Shown piece after piece: positions 1-9,497 of a stretch of 64,000 bases of DNA. A program made the position numbers and the translations under genes. How positions within the stretch are numbered: the first letter of the stretch is position 1; the number at the start of each line of letters is the position of its first letter. Origin of the DNA: Pachyseris speciosa (Eukaryota; Cnidaria; Anthozoa; Scleractinia; Pachyseridae); contig JAEMWC010000129.1 in NCBI GenBank assembly GCA_016490735.1, forward strand, positions 662,501 to 726,500, in the 5' to 3' direction. The notes beneath the pieces were generated by a model that made no database searches, was not told the DNA's origin, and was given only the letters and a program-made list of their open reading frames with translations.

Positions 1-381
1 CAAATGAATGAATTACATGCATTATTTTCGGTAATATCAGAATTCTTTCTATAGTTTTTAGGCTATTTTTTAATAATGTCATTTATTACATACATCTGAA
101 ATCCACTACAGAGATTTCTAAAGATATTACTTAGCCAGAATAATGCACTTTGACAACATTTCTCCAATCCCACTAGAACTGCAATGTTACATGTATCATA
201 TTATTATGTATCACAATGAATAACATTTTCTCTTGATAATGTTGAATGTACCTTGAGAAAACTTCTTTTTGTGTGCTATGCTGCACAACGAAATGGATAT
301 AGATGGTATAGTCTGCTTTTGCAGGTGTGAGCTTCGGCACGAAGATCTTTGGCTCCTGCAAACCCAACTCTCTTTAGCTGG

Positions 382-705
382 TCACCAGCTAACAAGTTTA
401 CGACGACTTCTTTTCTCAGACTCTTTTGCGCTCTTTGTCAAGGTGCAAGGCACCGATGGAGATATTTCAGTACAACGCTTGACCCTCTCAAACGACTTCT
501 GAGTTTCTGTAATAAGGGTCCTGAAGGTGACAAAATTTTTTATTCGTCTTTCGCATGCCCTGCATATCAAGTGAGGTAATAAGTTGTCATCTTGTCTCAA
601 AGTATGGCCACAGATATCTTCCGCGGCAGCAATAAGTGCACGATTTCTCTTTATAAAAATATTTTTCGACCATAATCTGTCCCAACCGCTCAACACAGCC
701 GACAC
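382..705 (-). pseudogene. Fragment of a ZAD-like cysteine-rich protein
   Basis: The minus strand has a 107-residue open frame. It contains a CRAC zinc-ligand pair, followed by a helix rich in basic and aromatic residues and then a serine/proline-rich tail with a KRC motif. I recognise this layout only loosely as the N-terminal treble-clef domain of a repeated cnidarian protein family; ZAD-like is the nearest named comparison. The first CxxC of a complete domain is not visible, and no continuation exon is evident on the left, so this is probably a truncated or transposon-borne copy. A weaker relative with a CRSC pair lies at 43853-44050 inside a TIR element. No function can be assigned with confidence. 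Confidence 0.35.
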
Positions 706-1332
706 GAACTGATATCCATGAGCACAGAGGATTTACATTTCTTTTTTGGAGTTTTTTTGAGATTAATAGAAAAAACAAGGTTTTCCCGCGCGAAAGCCCT
801 CCCGCTAAGCGATGTTTATTTTTACGTTACAAATTTCCACTCCCTACTGGGCTCAGTAGGTTTGTTCAGTGGAGACCAGCATTAACTTTCCTGCCCCTCC
901 CCTCAATCATTTTTCTGGAATCTGCAAAAATCTAGCAGACACGTGACCAGCCGCAACCAGGGTACTCCTCGAGGGAGGAAGAGAGAGGACCCTGGGAACG
1001 AGGTTGCTCATCTGCTCGCCAATAGTGACGTCACAACAACACGTGCTTGTTTCCATTCCTTCCATGTCAAGCGCGCGGCCATTTCAGAAACGTCTTCGTT
1101 TGTTCTTCGGATATTTCCGTACTCTCAGTTGTTTCACTCCCTTAAAAGCTCAGATAGGACAATTTCTACGTGATTTTGTATTCAGGTAGTCGTTTTTAGT
1201 GTTCGTTCGCTATGAAATGACACGAAGAAAAGGTTTCGAAATTTTGGTTCATTTGACCTTTAAGGCTGCTGAATGTTGATAGCTCAGTATGTCTCATAAC
1301 ACAGACCACTCTAGTTGCGCAAGCTCAGTGTA
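706..1332. other. Intergenic sequence before CTHRC1-like copy A
   Basis: No convincing gene is visible. A short foldback-type terminus lies around 955-1005, with a CCTGGGAACGAGG motif that recurs in the hairpin at 33327-33374. The last 40 bases resemble the sequence before the leader exon of copy B, including an AG that could be the acceptor after a 5' UTR intron. Confidence 0.4.
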
Positions 1333-1501
1333 ATGAGCTATCCGCTGACCATCATGTTCTGCTTACTGATTTTATCGCTGGTCGCTTTGTGTTCCGCGAT
1401 GGTAAACAGTAGCGGCAAGCCACCTGACAAAAGGGTGAGACTAACATTCATATGTTAAATAAAAATAGAAGAACGAAACAATACTTCAATAGGCCCCTTA
1501 G

Positions 1502-2219
1502 TTCCACGTTGCCCTAATCTCCGTGACTTACTAGTCACAGCTAAACTCTCTTCTAATTCACACCTACAACTCCCTACCGGTTGTTTCCGTTGCGGTAAAA
1601 ATTGCGCTACTTGTCCCTACATTTCAGATGGACTCACAAGCTATACTTTCTCTTCTACAGGTGAAACGCGCCATATTAAATCTAACCTGACCTGTGACAC
1701 TAAAAACCTCATTTACATGATTCAATGCAACCGCTGTAATTTACAATACATAGGAGAGACTAAACGACGTTTAAAAGACCGATTTAAAGAACACCGCCGT
1801 ACCATAGATAACCCTAACACCAAATCTAAACCTACCACAGTCGCAGTACATTTCCTCTCCTCTCCTAACCACACTGCTAATGACATGCAATTAATCCCCA
1901 TTGAGAAAATATTTGCTAACAGAGACTCAATCCGTAAGGCCAGGGAAGCTTTTTTAATTTCAAAAGGCAGAACAATTGATCCTGAAGGTCTCAACATCCG
2001 CGAAGAAACATATTAGTTAATTTTTTCTTATAAGTTTATCTTTTTTAGACTTTTTTTCTAGTATTTTATTTTACACTGTCAATCATTTTAGTTTTACGTG
2101 GTTCCGGTATATAACTACATGAACACCCCTTCCAATGTAAATTCTCACTGTACCTGAAGAAGGCTGGTTTGGCCAGCCGAAATATAGTACACAAAACTTA
2201 AAACCATTCTACGTTGTAT
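1502..2219 (+). mobile_element. Penelope-like retroelement 3' fragment (GIY-YIG endonuclease)
   Basis: An open frame from about 1502 to the TAA at 2014-2016 encodes the C-terminal endonuclease region of a Penelope-like element. A cysteine-rich linker comes first (CFRCGKNCATCPYI), then FTCD-like and MIQCNRC motifs, then the GIY-YIG signature as YIGETKRRLKDRFKEH, where Y, G, R and H are expected core residues. The reverse transcriptase is absent, so the copy is 5' truncated. The 3' flank has a hammerhead-like motif. Aligning the flanks with intron 1 of copy B (around 9665) shows the empty site at the shared motif CCCCTTAG, so the insertion post-dates the A/B duplication. Confidence 0.85.
2149..2191 (+). 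ncRNA. Hammerhead-ribozyme-like motif in the Penelope 3' region
   Basis: CTGAAGA at 2154-2160 fits the CUGANGA core. It is followed by an A, a 6-bp helix (GGCTGG with CCAGCC) and then GAAA. TGTAC before the core can pair with GTACA after it as stem I, with UA as the cleavage dinucleotide. Stem III would be only the self-complementary ATAT, which suggests a dimeric form as described for Penelope-like elements. The extra A beside stem II departs from the canonical core, so activity is uncertain. Confidence 0.5.
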
Positions 2220-2336
2220 CGGCCCTTGCTTTTATACTCTCTAATTCCATATAATTCATTTAAACATAGAGACGTATGCAAGCTTTTGGTTCTCTCTACA
2301 CATTCATTCAGTTTGGGGATCACGCAAGAATTTAAG

Positions 2337-2550
2337 TTGGTGTTACACGGTCCGATTTTTAACGCCGATAGGTAGGCAACGGTATGTTGTACGAGATGGA
2401 ACGTTTGAGCCCAGGCCCAGGCTCCTGCTCGACAAAAATGGTGGACAATGAGTGTATTCTGGTGCATTCTGGGACGATGTTGCTTTAAAAGTCAACGGCG
2501 GGTGTGTTACACGCACCAACTCCAACAAAATTCGCGCAACAATGTTGCAA

Positions 2551-2587
<37 letters not shown>

Positions 2588-2694
2588 TCCAACAAAATGT
2601 TGCGTTGAAAATCGCCCTGTGTGTCATGTTACACGAGGCAACTTTTAACGCAACAAACAATGTTGCGTTAAAATTCGGCTCGTGTAACATCACC
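2337..2694. mobile_element. MITE in intron 1 of copy A
   Basis: The ends are imperfect inverted repeats (GGTGTTACACG on the left, CGTGTAACATCACC on the right) followed inwards by AACGC/GCGTT motifs. TTAAG flanks both sides as a possible target duplication. The interior is full of short palindromes around CAACATGTTG and GCAACAATGTTGC. The same stretch is missing from the paralogous intron of copy B. Confidence 0.7.
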
Positions 2695-2945
2695 TTAAGT
2701 CTTAATAACTAATGCTTCTTTAATGCAATATGCAGTGACAATTAAGAAACTGTACGGTCGGTACAATTTTAAATGCAGCGCAATTGCAGCGCGGGAAATA
2801 CTGGACCCCAGGGACATCCTGGTGCTGGAGGACCGAAGGGAGAAGCTGGAATCCAGGGTCCCATCGGCCAAAATGGGCCTCTGGAGCCAGGGTGTAGCTG
2901 TGCGGATTTCCTTTTGTGTACGTGTGACATGATCAGCTCCCAGAT

Positions 2946-3018
2946 GGCCTGTTAGCTCAGTCGGTAGAGCGCTGCACCGGTATCACAGAGGTCGTGGGTT
3001 CGAATCCCGTACAAACCT
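2946..3018 (+). repeat. tRNA-like head of a SINE
   Basis: The sequence folds as a tRNA with two acceptor-stem mismatches. It has a GCTC/GAGC D stem, a weak anticodon stem and a TTCGAAT T-loop closed by a GTGGG/CCCGT stem. It is related to the tandem units at 52.6-53.5 kb. The body continues to about 3095 with a CTGAA-T-rich-TTCAG hairpin. A reverse-complement piece of the same body lies near 10285-10310, so this is a dispersed SINE and not a housekeeping tRNA. Confidence 0.6.
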
Positions 3019-3297
3019 GAATTTTTTTCAGGCTTTATTTTCACTACTGCTTAATTAAGTAGTGTTCATAACTGCGATCATCATTCACATATTCAATATT
3101 GCTATTAATATACTCTTAACTTTTAAGAACTGAAGCGGTCAAGAATGGTTGACCTATATTAGACTGTTTTCCGCAACAATTCACAATTCTTCCAATTTAA
3201 TTTTCGACTTTGACAACCTTAACAGAATATCTCTGCAACTGAAATTCTTTAATTGCTGGATTTTCCATACCAAGGATAAAGTGGAATTATGGAGCCT

Positions 3298-4384
3298 AAA
3301 GCCCTGGCCAAACGCTCGCAACATTTCAACGCAACAGCTTGCAACATTGTTGCATCATGTTGTGACGATGTTGTGAAGGGGCCGGCCAAACGCACGCAAC
3401 ATTTCAACCCAACATTTTACGGGTTCCCGATGTTTATGTGCCAACACCATTCAACATGTTGCTACATATCGCAACAGGGTGGTCAAACGTGTGCAACATG
3501 TGTTTTGGCGCTGTGAAATAGCAAATCGACCTAGCGCGCATGCCCTAGTGAAACAATGTTGCGTGAATGTAGCCAAACGAGGCAACAATGTTGATGCACG
3601 AAATATATATTTGCTTGATCTTACGAGAACCGCATCTCACAAGAATAACACTTCCGTTTTCACGGGATAGAACCAAGATCCTTTGCAATCCACAGAACCA
3701 CCTGTTTTTCTCAAGGGTTTTATCCGGAATGACACAAATATTACCCTTCACTTATGGACCGAAACACAACAGGAAAAACAGTAAACCTTGGAAAGCATTT
3801 TAAAATGTCAGGAAGGTTTTTTCTTTCCGTACTTAGCATATATTTTCTTTCGAAAAATTCATTTCCTGTCCTTCAACCCCACCCCAAGATCTTTCACCTG
3901 CGTGTGCAACATGCATTGTTGTGTTCTGGCGCTTAGAAATAGCAAACTGACCTAGCGCGCATGCCTTAGTGCAACAATGTTGCGTGAATGTGGCCAAACG
4001 AGTACAACATCATGCAATATCCATAGTGTTGCACGAAACATTTGACCGTTTTCAAATTTGAGCCAACACCATCCAACATGTTGCAAAATATCGCAATAGG
4101 GTGGCCAAACGTGTGCAACATGTTGTGTTCTGGCGCTTTCAAATAGCAAACCGACCTAGCGCGCATGCCCTAGTGCAACAATGTTGCGTGAATGTGGCCA
4201 AACGAGTACAACATCGTGCAACATCCAAAATGTTGCACGGAAAATTTGACCGTTTTCAAATTTGAGCCAACACCATCCAACATGTTGCAACATATCGCAA
4301 CACGGTGGCCAAACGTGTGCAACATGTTGTGCCTAACAATGTTGCAAGATGTTGCGTTGAAATGTTGCGAGCGTTTGGCCGGGT
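3298..4384. mobile_element. Palindrome-rich TIR element carrying a duplicated host segment
   Basis: The ends are inverted copies of one another: GGCCAAACGCTCGCAAC on the left and GTTGCGAGCGTTTGGCC on the right. Internally a unit of roughly 200 bases is repeated, each copy with CAACATGTTG palindromes and GACCTAGCGCGCATGC. In the middle sits a 309-base segment (3593-3901) that also occurs upstream of CTHRC1-like copy B. The structure is either nested MITEs on both sides of a host segment or a captured host segment. Confidence 0.65.
3593..3901. repeat. Duplicated segment, copy 1
   Basis: Nearly identical to 8845-9149, from GATGCACGAAATATAT to CTTTCACCTGC. I see no gene in it. It may be part of the ancestral upstream region of the A/B subfamily. 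Confidence 0.8.
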
Positions 4385-5218
4385 CTTACTATGAGCTCCA
4401 CAGCCACAAGTAAACGCTTAATTGCAATGATATAGGAAACCTTTTGCCTTGTGCTTGAGTTTCCCACTGTTCGTGTGGACTTCTGTGCTCCGGCGATGTA
4501 ACTCAGTAATTTGCGCTTTCGTTTACAAATACCATCCACGAAATAGAATCTAATTCTGTATATTTTCTTGTTACATTACTACGTCCTGTGACAGGTGTCA
4601 CGCATTAATTTGGGGGAGTAACCACAACAAAGCTCGAAATCGGCGGTCACTGTACCACACTAACTAAAACCTCGAGTCCGTTCTCTTGTTTGGGAAATTC
4701 GTAATAAGTGTGACCTCAGAATTCAGTTTCACCCACGGGTATAAATACAATCAAGAAAGTGAAAGATTATTGTTTACCAGTATTACCTCCTTCCCAGGCC
4801 TTACAATGATATCTGAGTACCAGTGTGTAATGAAGGTCCTTTACCCCCCCCCCCCCCTCCACCCCCGTTCCCCAATCCTTCTTCTTCCTCCCGCGTAAAC
4901 AGGTTAAAGCTATCCTTCCAAAAGAGGAGAACCTTCGTTAAATAATTTTGTTTTGTTTTTTTTAAACGACGATGACAGTGGTTTTCCATAACAATCATGT
5001 CTTAGTTTACCATGTTTACCATGATCTCTTCCTCTAGTTGGGTTTAAGTTAACCCGCTCACCATCCACAACCATTGCTCCCCCTTCCCCACCCAATCTTC
5101 TCCGGACAACAAGAACGTCGTCAACAGGAAAAGACCGAAAATTATCCAAACACAGAGTAATGGCAGCCGAGCCAATAACACGGTTAGCACTGTTGTATGA
5201 TTGGTTAATAGAATTAAT
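4385..5218. other. Intergenic, no gene seen
   Basis: No supported coding exon. The stretch has a C-rich run at 4845-4870 followed by CT-rich sequence, and ordinary AT-rich DNA. Confidence 0.4.
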
Positions 5219-5662
5219 TACCGTAAAAGCTCTATTAAGGCACCCTTCTCTATTAACCTCCCCCCCCCACCCCCCTCTCTAATAAGCCCCCCGTCCGGAA
5301 GTCGTTTTTTGTAATAAGCCTCCCCTCTCTAATAAGCCCTCCTCCCCCTTTTGGGACATGAGATTTTGTAATAAGTCCCTCATATTCCCTTTTGCGAAAT
5401 CAACTTCATATGGCCCAATTGGTTTGTTTTTTAAACAATATACACTCAAACACGCAATACTGTTTGCTGCTCTTTATTATACAATAAAATTTCACTGTAG
5501 TTGTTTGAGTTTTGTAAAAAAAATGTTTTAAGACGAAACAGGGTGTTTAAGATTTGAAATAAGCCCCGCCTCTCTTTTAAGCCCCCCTCTCTAATAAGCC
5601 ACCCGTTAATTAGACCTGAAATTAAATAAGCCCCCCGGGGGCTTAATAGAGCTTTTACGATA
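5219..5662. mobile_element. MITE with TACCGTAAAAGC termini
   Basis: The left end TACCGTAAAAGCTCTATTAAG is inverted at 5640-5662. The interior is made of AATAAGCC(C)CCC repeats. The right terminus is partly duplicated at about 5711-5756, directly next to the non-coding exon at 5784. It is organised like the element at 35261-35811, which starts TACCGTAATGATTCG. Confidence 0.75.
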
Positions 5663-5783
5663 AGCTATAACAGGGAAAGACCTGAAAAGACCTATAACAG
5701 GGAAATACCTGAAATTAAATAAGCCCCCCTGGGGGCTTAATAGAGCTTTTACGGTAAGCTATAACAGGGAAAGGTTTTGGGGC

Positions 5784-5833
5784 CATTTCATCAGTCGGAA
5801 CAGTGCAAGCGACAGTGAAGCCGAAACTATTGG
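5784..5833 (+). promoter_or_regulatory. Conserved non-coding first exon, probable 5' UTR of copy B
   Basis: The sequence CATTTCATCAGTCGGAACAG continues to ATTGG followed by the donor GTGAGTT. The same core recurs at 15513-15569 and 16999-17048, each ending in a GTGAGT donor, which fits a 5' UTR exon of this gene family. CTATAAC at 5759-5765 could be a weak TATA box and lies within the duplicated MITE end. The next + strand coding exon is the copy B leader at 9498. Assignment to copy B is by position only. Confidence 0.55.
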
Positions 5834-6818
5834 GTGAGTTGTTTGTTTGGGTATTTTATATTGCATGTGTTTGGGACGGACAGCAATGGGTAAGCCTGTT
5901 AGGTTTCAATACTATACAGAAGATTTATAAACAGTTGGAACAACGGTACAACTAAACGAGATCTCAGTCTGAATGACTTTTAGTTGTAGCAAGAAGAATA
6001 AATTGTCGTTCGAGTAGTGTTGTAAGTAATCTTGGGGAAGGGGGGCACCAATATTATGTGAAATCCTGCACGTATTTCATGTAACTGTGTACGCTGGTAT
6101 ACGTTTTACATTCACAAGCAAAACATGTTGGCATAAAAGACTGCAAAAAGCTTGGTGATGAAAGTAGAAATCTTGTTACATTAGTTTAATTTAAGCAAAT
6201 TACTTATCCTTCTTTCATTCTTTATGGAAGTGACTTTCATCAAAGAGAAACGACATACTTAATTGTTTCTGAAAAGATTTTCTTCATAATTTGTTGGTTT
6301 GTTCATTTATTTTTCTGGTATTTTTCTTGTTTTGTATCTCGTCTTAAGTTTTAAAATTTATTGTCAACTTTTTGTGCCTTCGTTGGCATTCATGAGCTCT
6401 TTCACGTTCACTTTAGACTTGATAGCGAAATAATATATAGATTTAACCATGTCTAAAAGCGGAGCTCCACGATTATTTTTTTTACTGGTATTGAGCAACT
6501 TCGCAAGGCTTTCCTTGCGCCAATATTTTATGTTTAGAGCAGTCAACAGGAATTGACCGCGGTTCAAAAACCTCAAATCATTAAAACATTAAGCTTACAA
6601 GAAAACAATACATGACGCGTATGTTTGTTCGAAAAGAAATTTAACAATCAAAAAACGGTCAGACATTTTCATCCAGCAACGTGTTGACCGTTTAGGCACC
6701 TCTCTCAACATTGCATTTATTCTTTGATTTTGATTTATGCTTTGATTGGTCAATCAGCTATGGTTTATTGCGCCCGTAAACTCATGGAAATTTCGCGCGT
6801 CTTCTCAATTATTATATA

Positions 6819-6983
6819 AAAGCAATAGACCATAAGTTTCTATGGTTTATAGGCTGCTAAACCACTTGGGATGTTGGAAGAACACTCGAAGAATACGTAA
6901 ATCACTCGCCTGCGGCTCGTGATTTACGAATTCCGCGTGGTTTATCAGCCTGTAAACCATAGAAAATTGTGGTCTATTGCTTA
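6819..6983. mobile_element. Foldback MITE
   Basis: The outer 35-40 bases on each side are inverted copies (AGCAATAGACCATAAG...TTTCTATGGTTTA on the left, TAAACCATAGAAAATT...TGGTCTATTGCTTA on the right). The whole forms a hairpin-capable element of about 165 bases. Confidence 0.75.
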
Positions 6984-8150
6984 GATGGCTTTCCATGTTT
7001 GATCTAGATTAAACATTTTCATCCAACATTTCGCGTAACGAAGAAATATTTGATCGTTTAGCCACCCCAACCGACAAAACGTGCACAGGCGGTAAAAAGC
7101 AACCAAATGAACCACATAAAGTCGAAATTTCAGCGATAATACGCAAAAAATCGTTTTGTGGACTCACTCTATCTAGTGTTTGGTCAAACATTGTTTGTGC
7201 GTTTAGCCACCCAACGTTATGTTTGACAACTGACGATATTGGATGAAAATGTGTGATCGTTTAGTCGGGGCTTTAATCCGTAATTTTACGAGGACTCGTT
7301 GCGATTACGTGTTGATAAGATAAGGGCAAAAGTTTCTTAACGGTGTTGAGGCACCGAGGTCGAAAAACAGTCAGCCAAGAACAGTAAAAATACTCGTTCG
7401 CTTGCAAACAAACAATAAAACAATTCAACTACTTATTTGCGTCCAAAACGAGTACAAATGATTGTTATTTATATCTAGCCGAGAGAAAAATACAAGTTTC
7501 ATTCCTGAACAAAAGTAACAACGATTAATCAAATGTTAAGCTTCAATTTATTTAATTTACCTCACTGTCCTGTGTTGTAGAGGTTTCTACCACTTGAAAT
7601 ACGTAAGCTTCAGTAAAGTAAAAACAAGCATCCGCAAAAATAGCAAACGGTTTGTCCAAAGAAAGAGCTTCTTCCACAGAGTTTGAGCTACTCGTTCCTC
7701 CCATTAATGCCGGTGAACGGTTAAGTGACCTTTCTTGGTGAGAAGCAAGATGCCGCGGTGAAGTGAAAGCCCTTGAAGCGTTGAATTATTTTGTTTTCAA
7801 CCACACAATCGATTCACGTTTGAGGCTTTTCCTGAGAAAAATCTTTCGCCCTTCCTTTTATCACTTGAAAATTCACCTTCCGGAGTATCCGTTTGGCAAT
7901 TTCTTGATATTTAAGCCTTTTACGCGAATTAAAAGACAAACTTCGATTGAAGAAGATGAAGTTGTTTTGCTCAAAATGAAGAAACCGACTGAATGTGAAA
8001 TACGAGCCTCAGAAAGCGCGCGAAAAAACTAAGCCTCCTTTTGGTTTGGGTGTCCCACAACTGGCTTGAGCCTGCGATCCAATCGAAAGCAAGTACCTAG
8101 TCAGCGGTCAACTTAAAAAAAAAACAGCTGACCACTCAGCTGACCTCGAT
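6984..8150. other. Intergenic with degenerate repeats, no gene recognised
   Basis: Repeated CATTTTCATCCA motifs near 6666 and 7015, with the complement at 7237-7250, suggest a decayed inverted-repeat element. A 89-residue open frame at 7763-8032 (+) has no recognisable domain and no convincing gene context. Confidence 0.3.
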
Positions 8151-8371
8151 GCAATCTCGTACCCAGAGTCCTCAGGCTCTTTGGCCAGTGGTTAGTCACC
8201 AGGAGAGACTCTGGGATAATGGAATAAAATCAAATTTTTTGATTGGCTGGCCCGTAACGGCTTCTATTGTTTTACCCCAGATTTTCTGGAAAAATGGCCG
8301 GTCCATTATCCCAGAGTCTCTACGGGCGTCTACCCGCTGACCAAAAAGCCCGAGGACTTTGGGTACGAGAT
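8151..8371. mobile_element. MITE with CTCGTACCCAG termini
   Basis: The termini AATCTCGTACCCAGAGTCC and GGACTTTGGGTACGAGAT are inverted repeats. The element is flanked by direct copies of TGACCTCGAT at 8141-8150 and 8372-8381. A target duplication of about 10 bases suits Mutator-like mobilisation. The terminal CTCGTACCCAG is shared with the elements at 43224-44214 and 48003-48168. Confidence 0.8.
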
Positions 8372-8569
8372 TGACCTCGATAAGGTCGTTAACTTGAGCC
8401 CGCGATATGGTCACGTGATACTGGGCAGCGGATACCTTGTTTTGACAGAAGTCATTTGGCTATAAGATGGATGTCCATTATTTGGATATTATTAATTATG
8501 GGGCAACTCCGTCGTCGTCGTCGTCCTCGTCGTGCCGTGACGCCCGCGAGCAATACCGCTAGCCACGAT

Positions 8570-8599
<30 letters not shown>

Positions 8600-8601
<2 letters not shown>

Positions 8602-8701
8602 AGGTATGGTGCTCCGCTTGGCGGCCCTTGGAGCCGCCGGAGCTCCGCTATAAGTATGGGGCTCTGCTTGGCGGCCCTTCGGGTCGCCGGAGCTCCGCTA
8701 C
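8600..8701. repeat. Two GC-rich direct repeats
   Basis: Two tandem copies of about 49 bases contain CTTGGCGGCCCTT and GCCGGAGCTCCGCT. A (GTC)n tract precedes them at 8510-8535. No gene is seen. Confidence 0.6.
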
Positions 8702-8844
8702 AAACTAAATGCCATATAGTATTGCTTCAGAGTCAATCTCTAGAAAACATATTGATTATTTCCATCGGGTTTTAATACGGCACCACACTTGAAAGTGTCT
8801 TGAAGAGGCTAACCTATAAATGTGCTTTCTAAATAACATGCTAT

Positions 8845-9149
8845 GATGCACGAAATATATATTTGCTTGATCTTACGAGAACCGCATCTCACAAGAATAA
8901 CACTTCCGTTTTCACGGGATAGAACCAAGATCCTTTGCAATCCACAGAAGCACCTGTTTTTCTCAAGGGTTTTATCCGGAATGACACAAATATTACCCTT
9001 CACTTATGGACCGAAACACAACAGGAAAAACAGTAAACCTTGGAAAGCATTTTAAAATGTCAGGAAGGTTTTCTTTCCGTACTTAGCATATTTTCTTTCG
9101 AAAAATTCATTTCCTGTCCTTCAAACCCACTCCAAGATCTTTCACCTGC
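8845..9149. repeat. Duplicated segment, copy 2
   Basis: Near-identical partner of 3593-3901. Here it lies about 350 bases upstream of the copy B leader exon and is not flanked by the palindrome-rich element, so this is probably the ancestral setting. Confidence 0.8.
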
Positions 9150-9497
9150 TCTCTGTCACACTTGGCAAGAAGAAATGACAATGAACAGTTTCCACGTACT
9201 AAAAGAGACATTCTTAACTAGACCATTAATTGTTTTCGTGTTTCACGTCACACAAAATGTGTCTTGAGTAGTTAAAAGTGACACTAAAATTTGGGGATTA
9301 TCGCCCTTTCCAATAGGCGGATGCAGCCCTCGAGAATTTTATTATGGATTAAGTTTGGTTTACTGAGGCGCTGGAATTGTAATGACGAAATGCACGGGTT
9401 TTAGATGACTTAGACTTCAAATCTTATTTAGTACTGCTTAATGTTGATAGCCATTATATCTTTTATTACCCAGATCATATCAATTGCGCAAGCTGTA

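Larger units (their letters stand above)
1333..2877 (+). pseudogene. CTHRC1-like copy A, truncated
   Basis: The leader exon, 1333-1434, encodes a 34-residue signal-peptide segment starting MSYPLTIMFCLL and ends at GGTGAGAC, the same donor as copy B. The next recognisable homology is 2786-2877, which matches the middle of copy B's collagen exon (GNTGPQG, GEAGIQGP). The first part of that exon, its acceptor and its 3' half are missing, and the frame then runs into unrelated sequence. No C-terminal cysteine-rich exon follows before copy B. Intron 1 holds a Penelope-like insertion (about 1502-2219) and a MITE (2337-2694), both absent from the matching intron of copy B. The leader may still be transcribed, but no normal protein can be made. 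Confidence 0.8.

Noticed and set aside
4840..4870. Short C/T-rich tracts as regulatory sites
   Set aside because: Homopolymer and simple repeats are common throughout the window and carry no supporting gene context.
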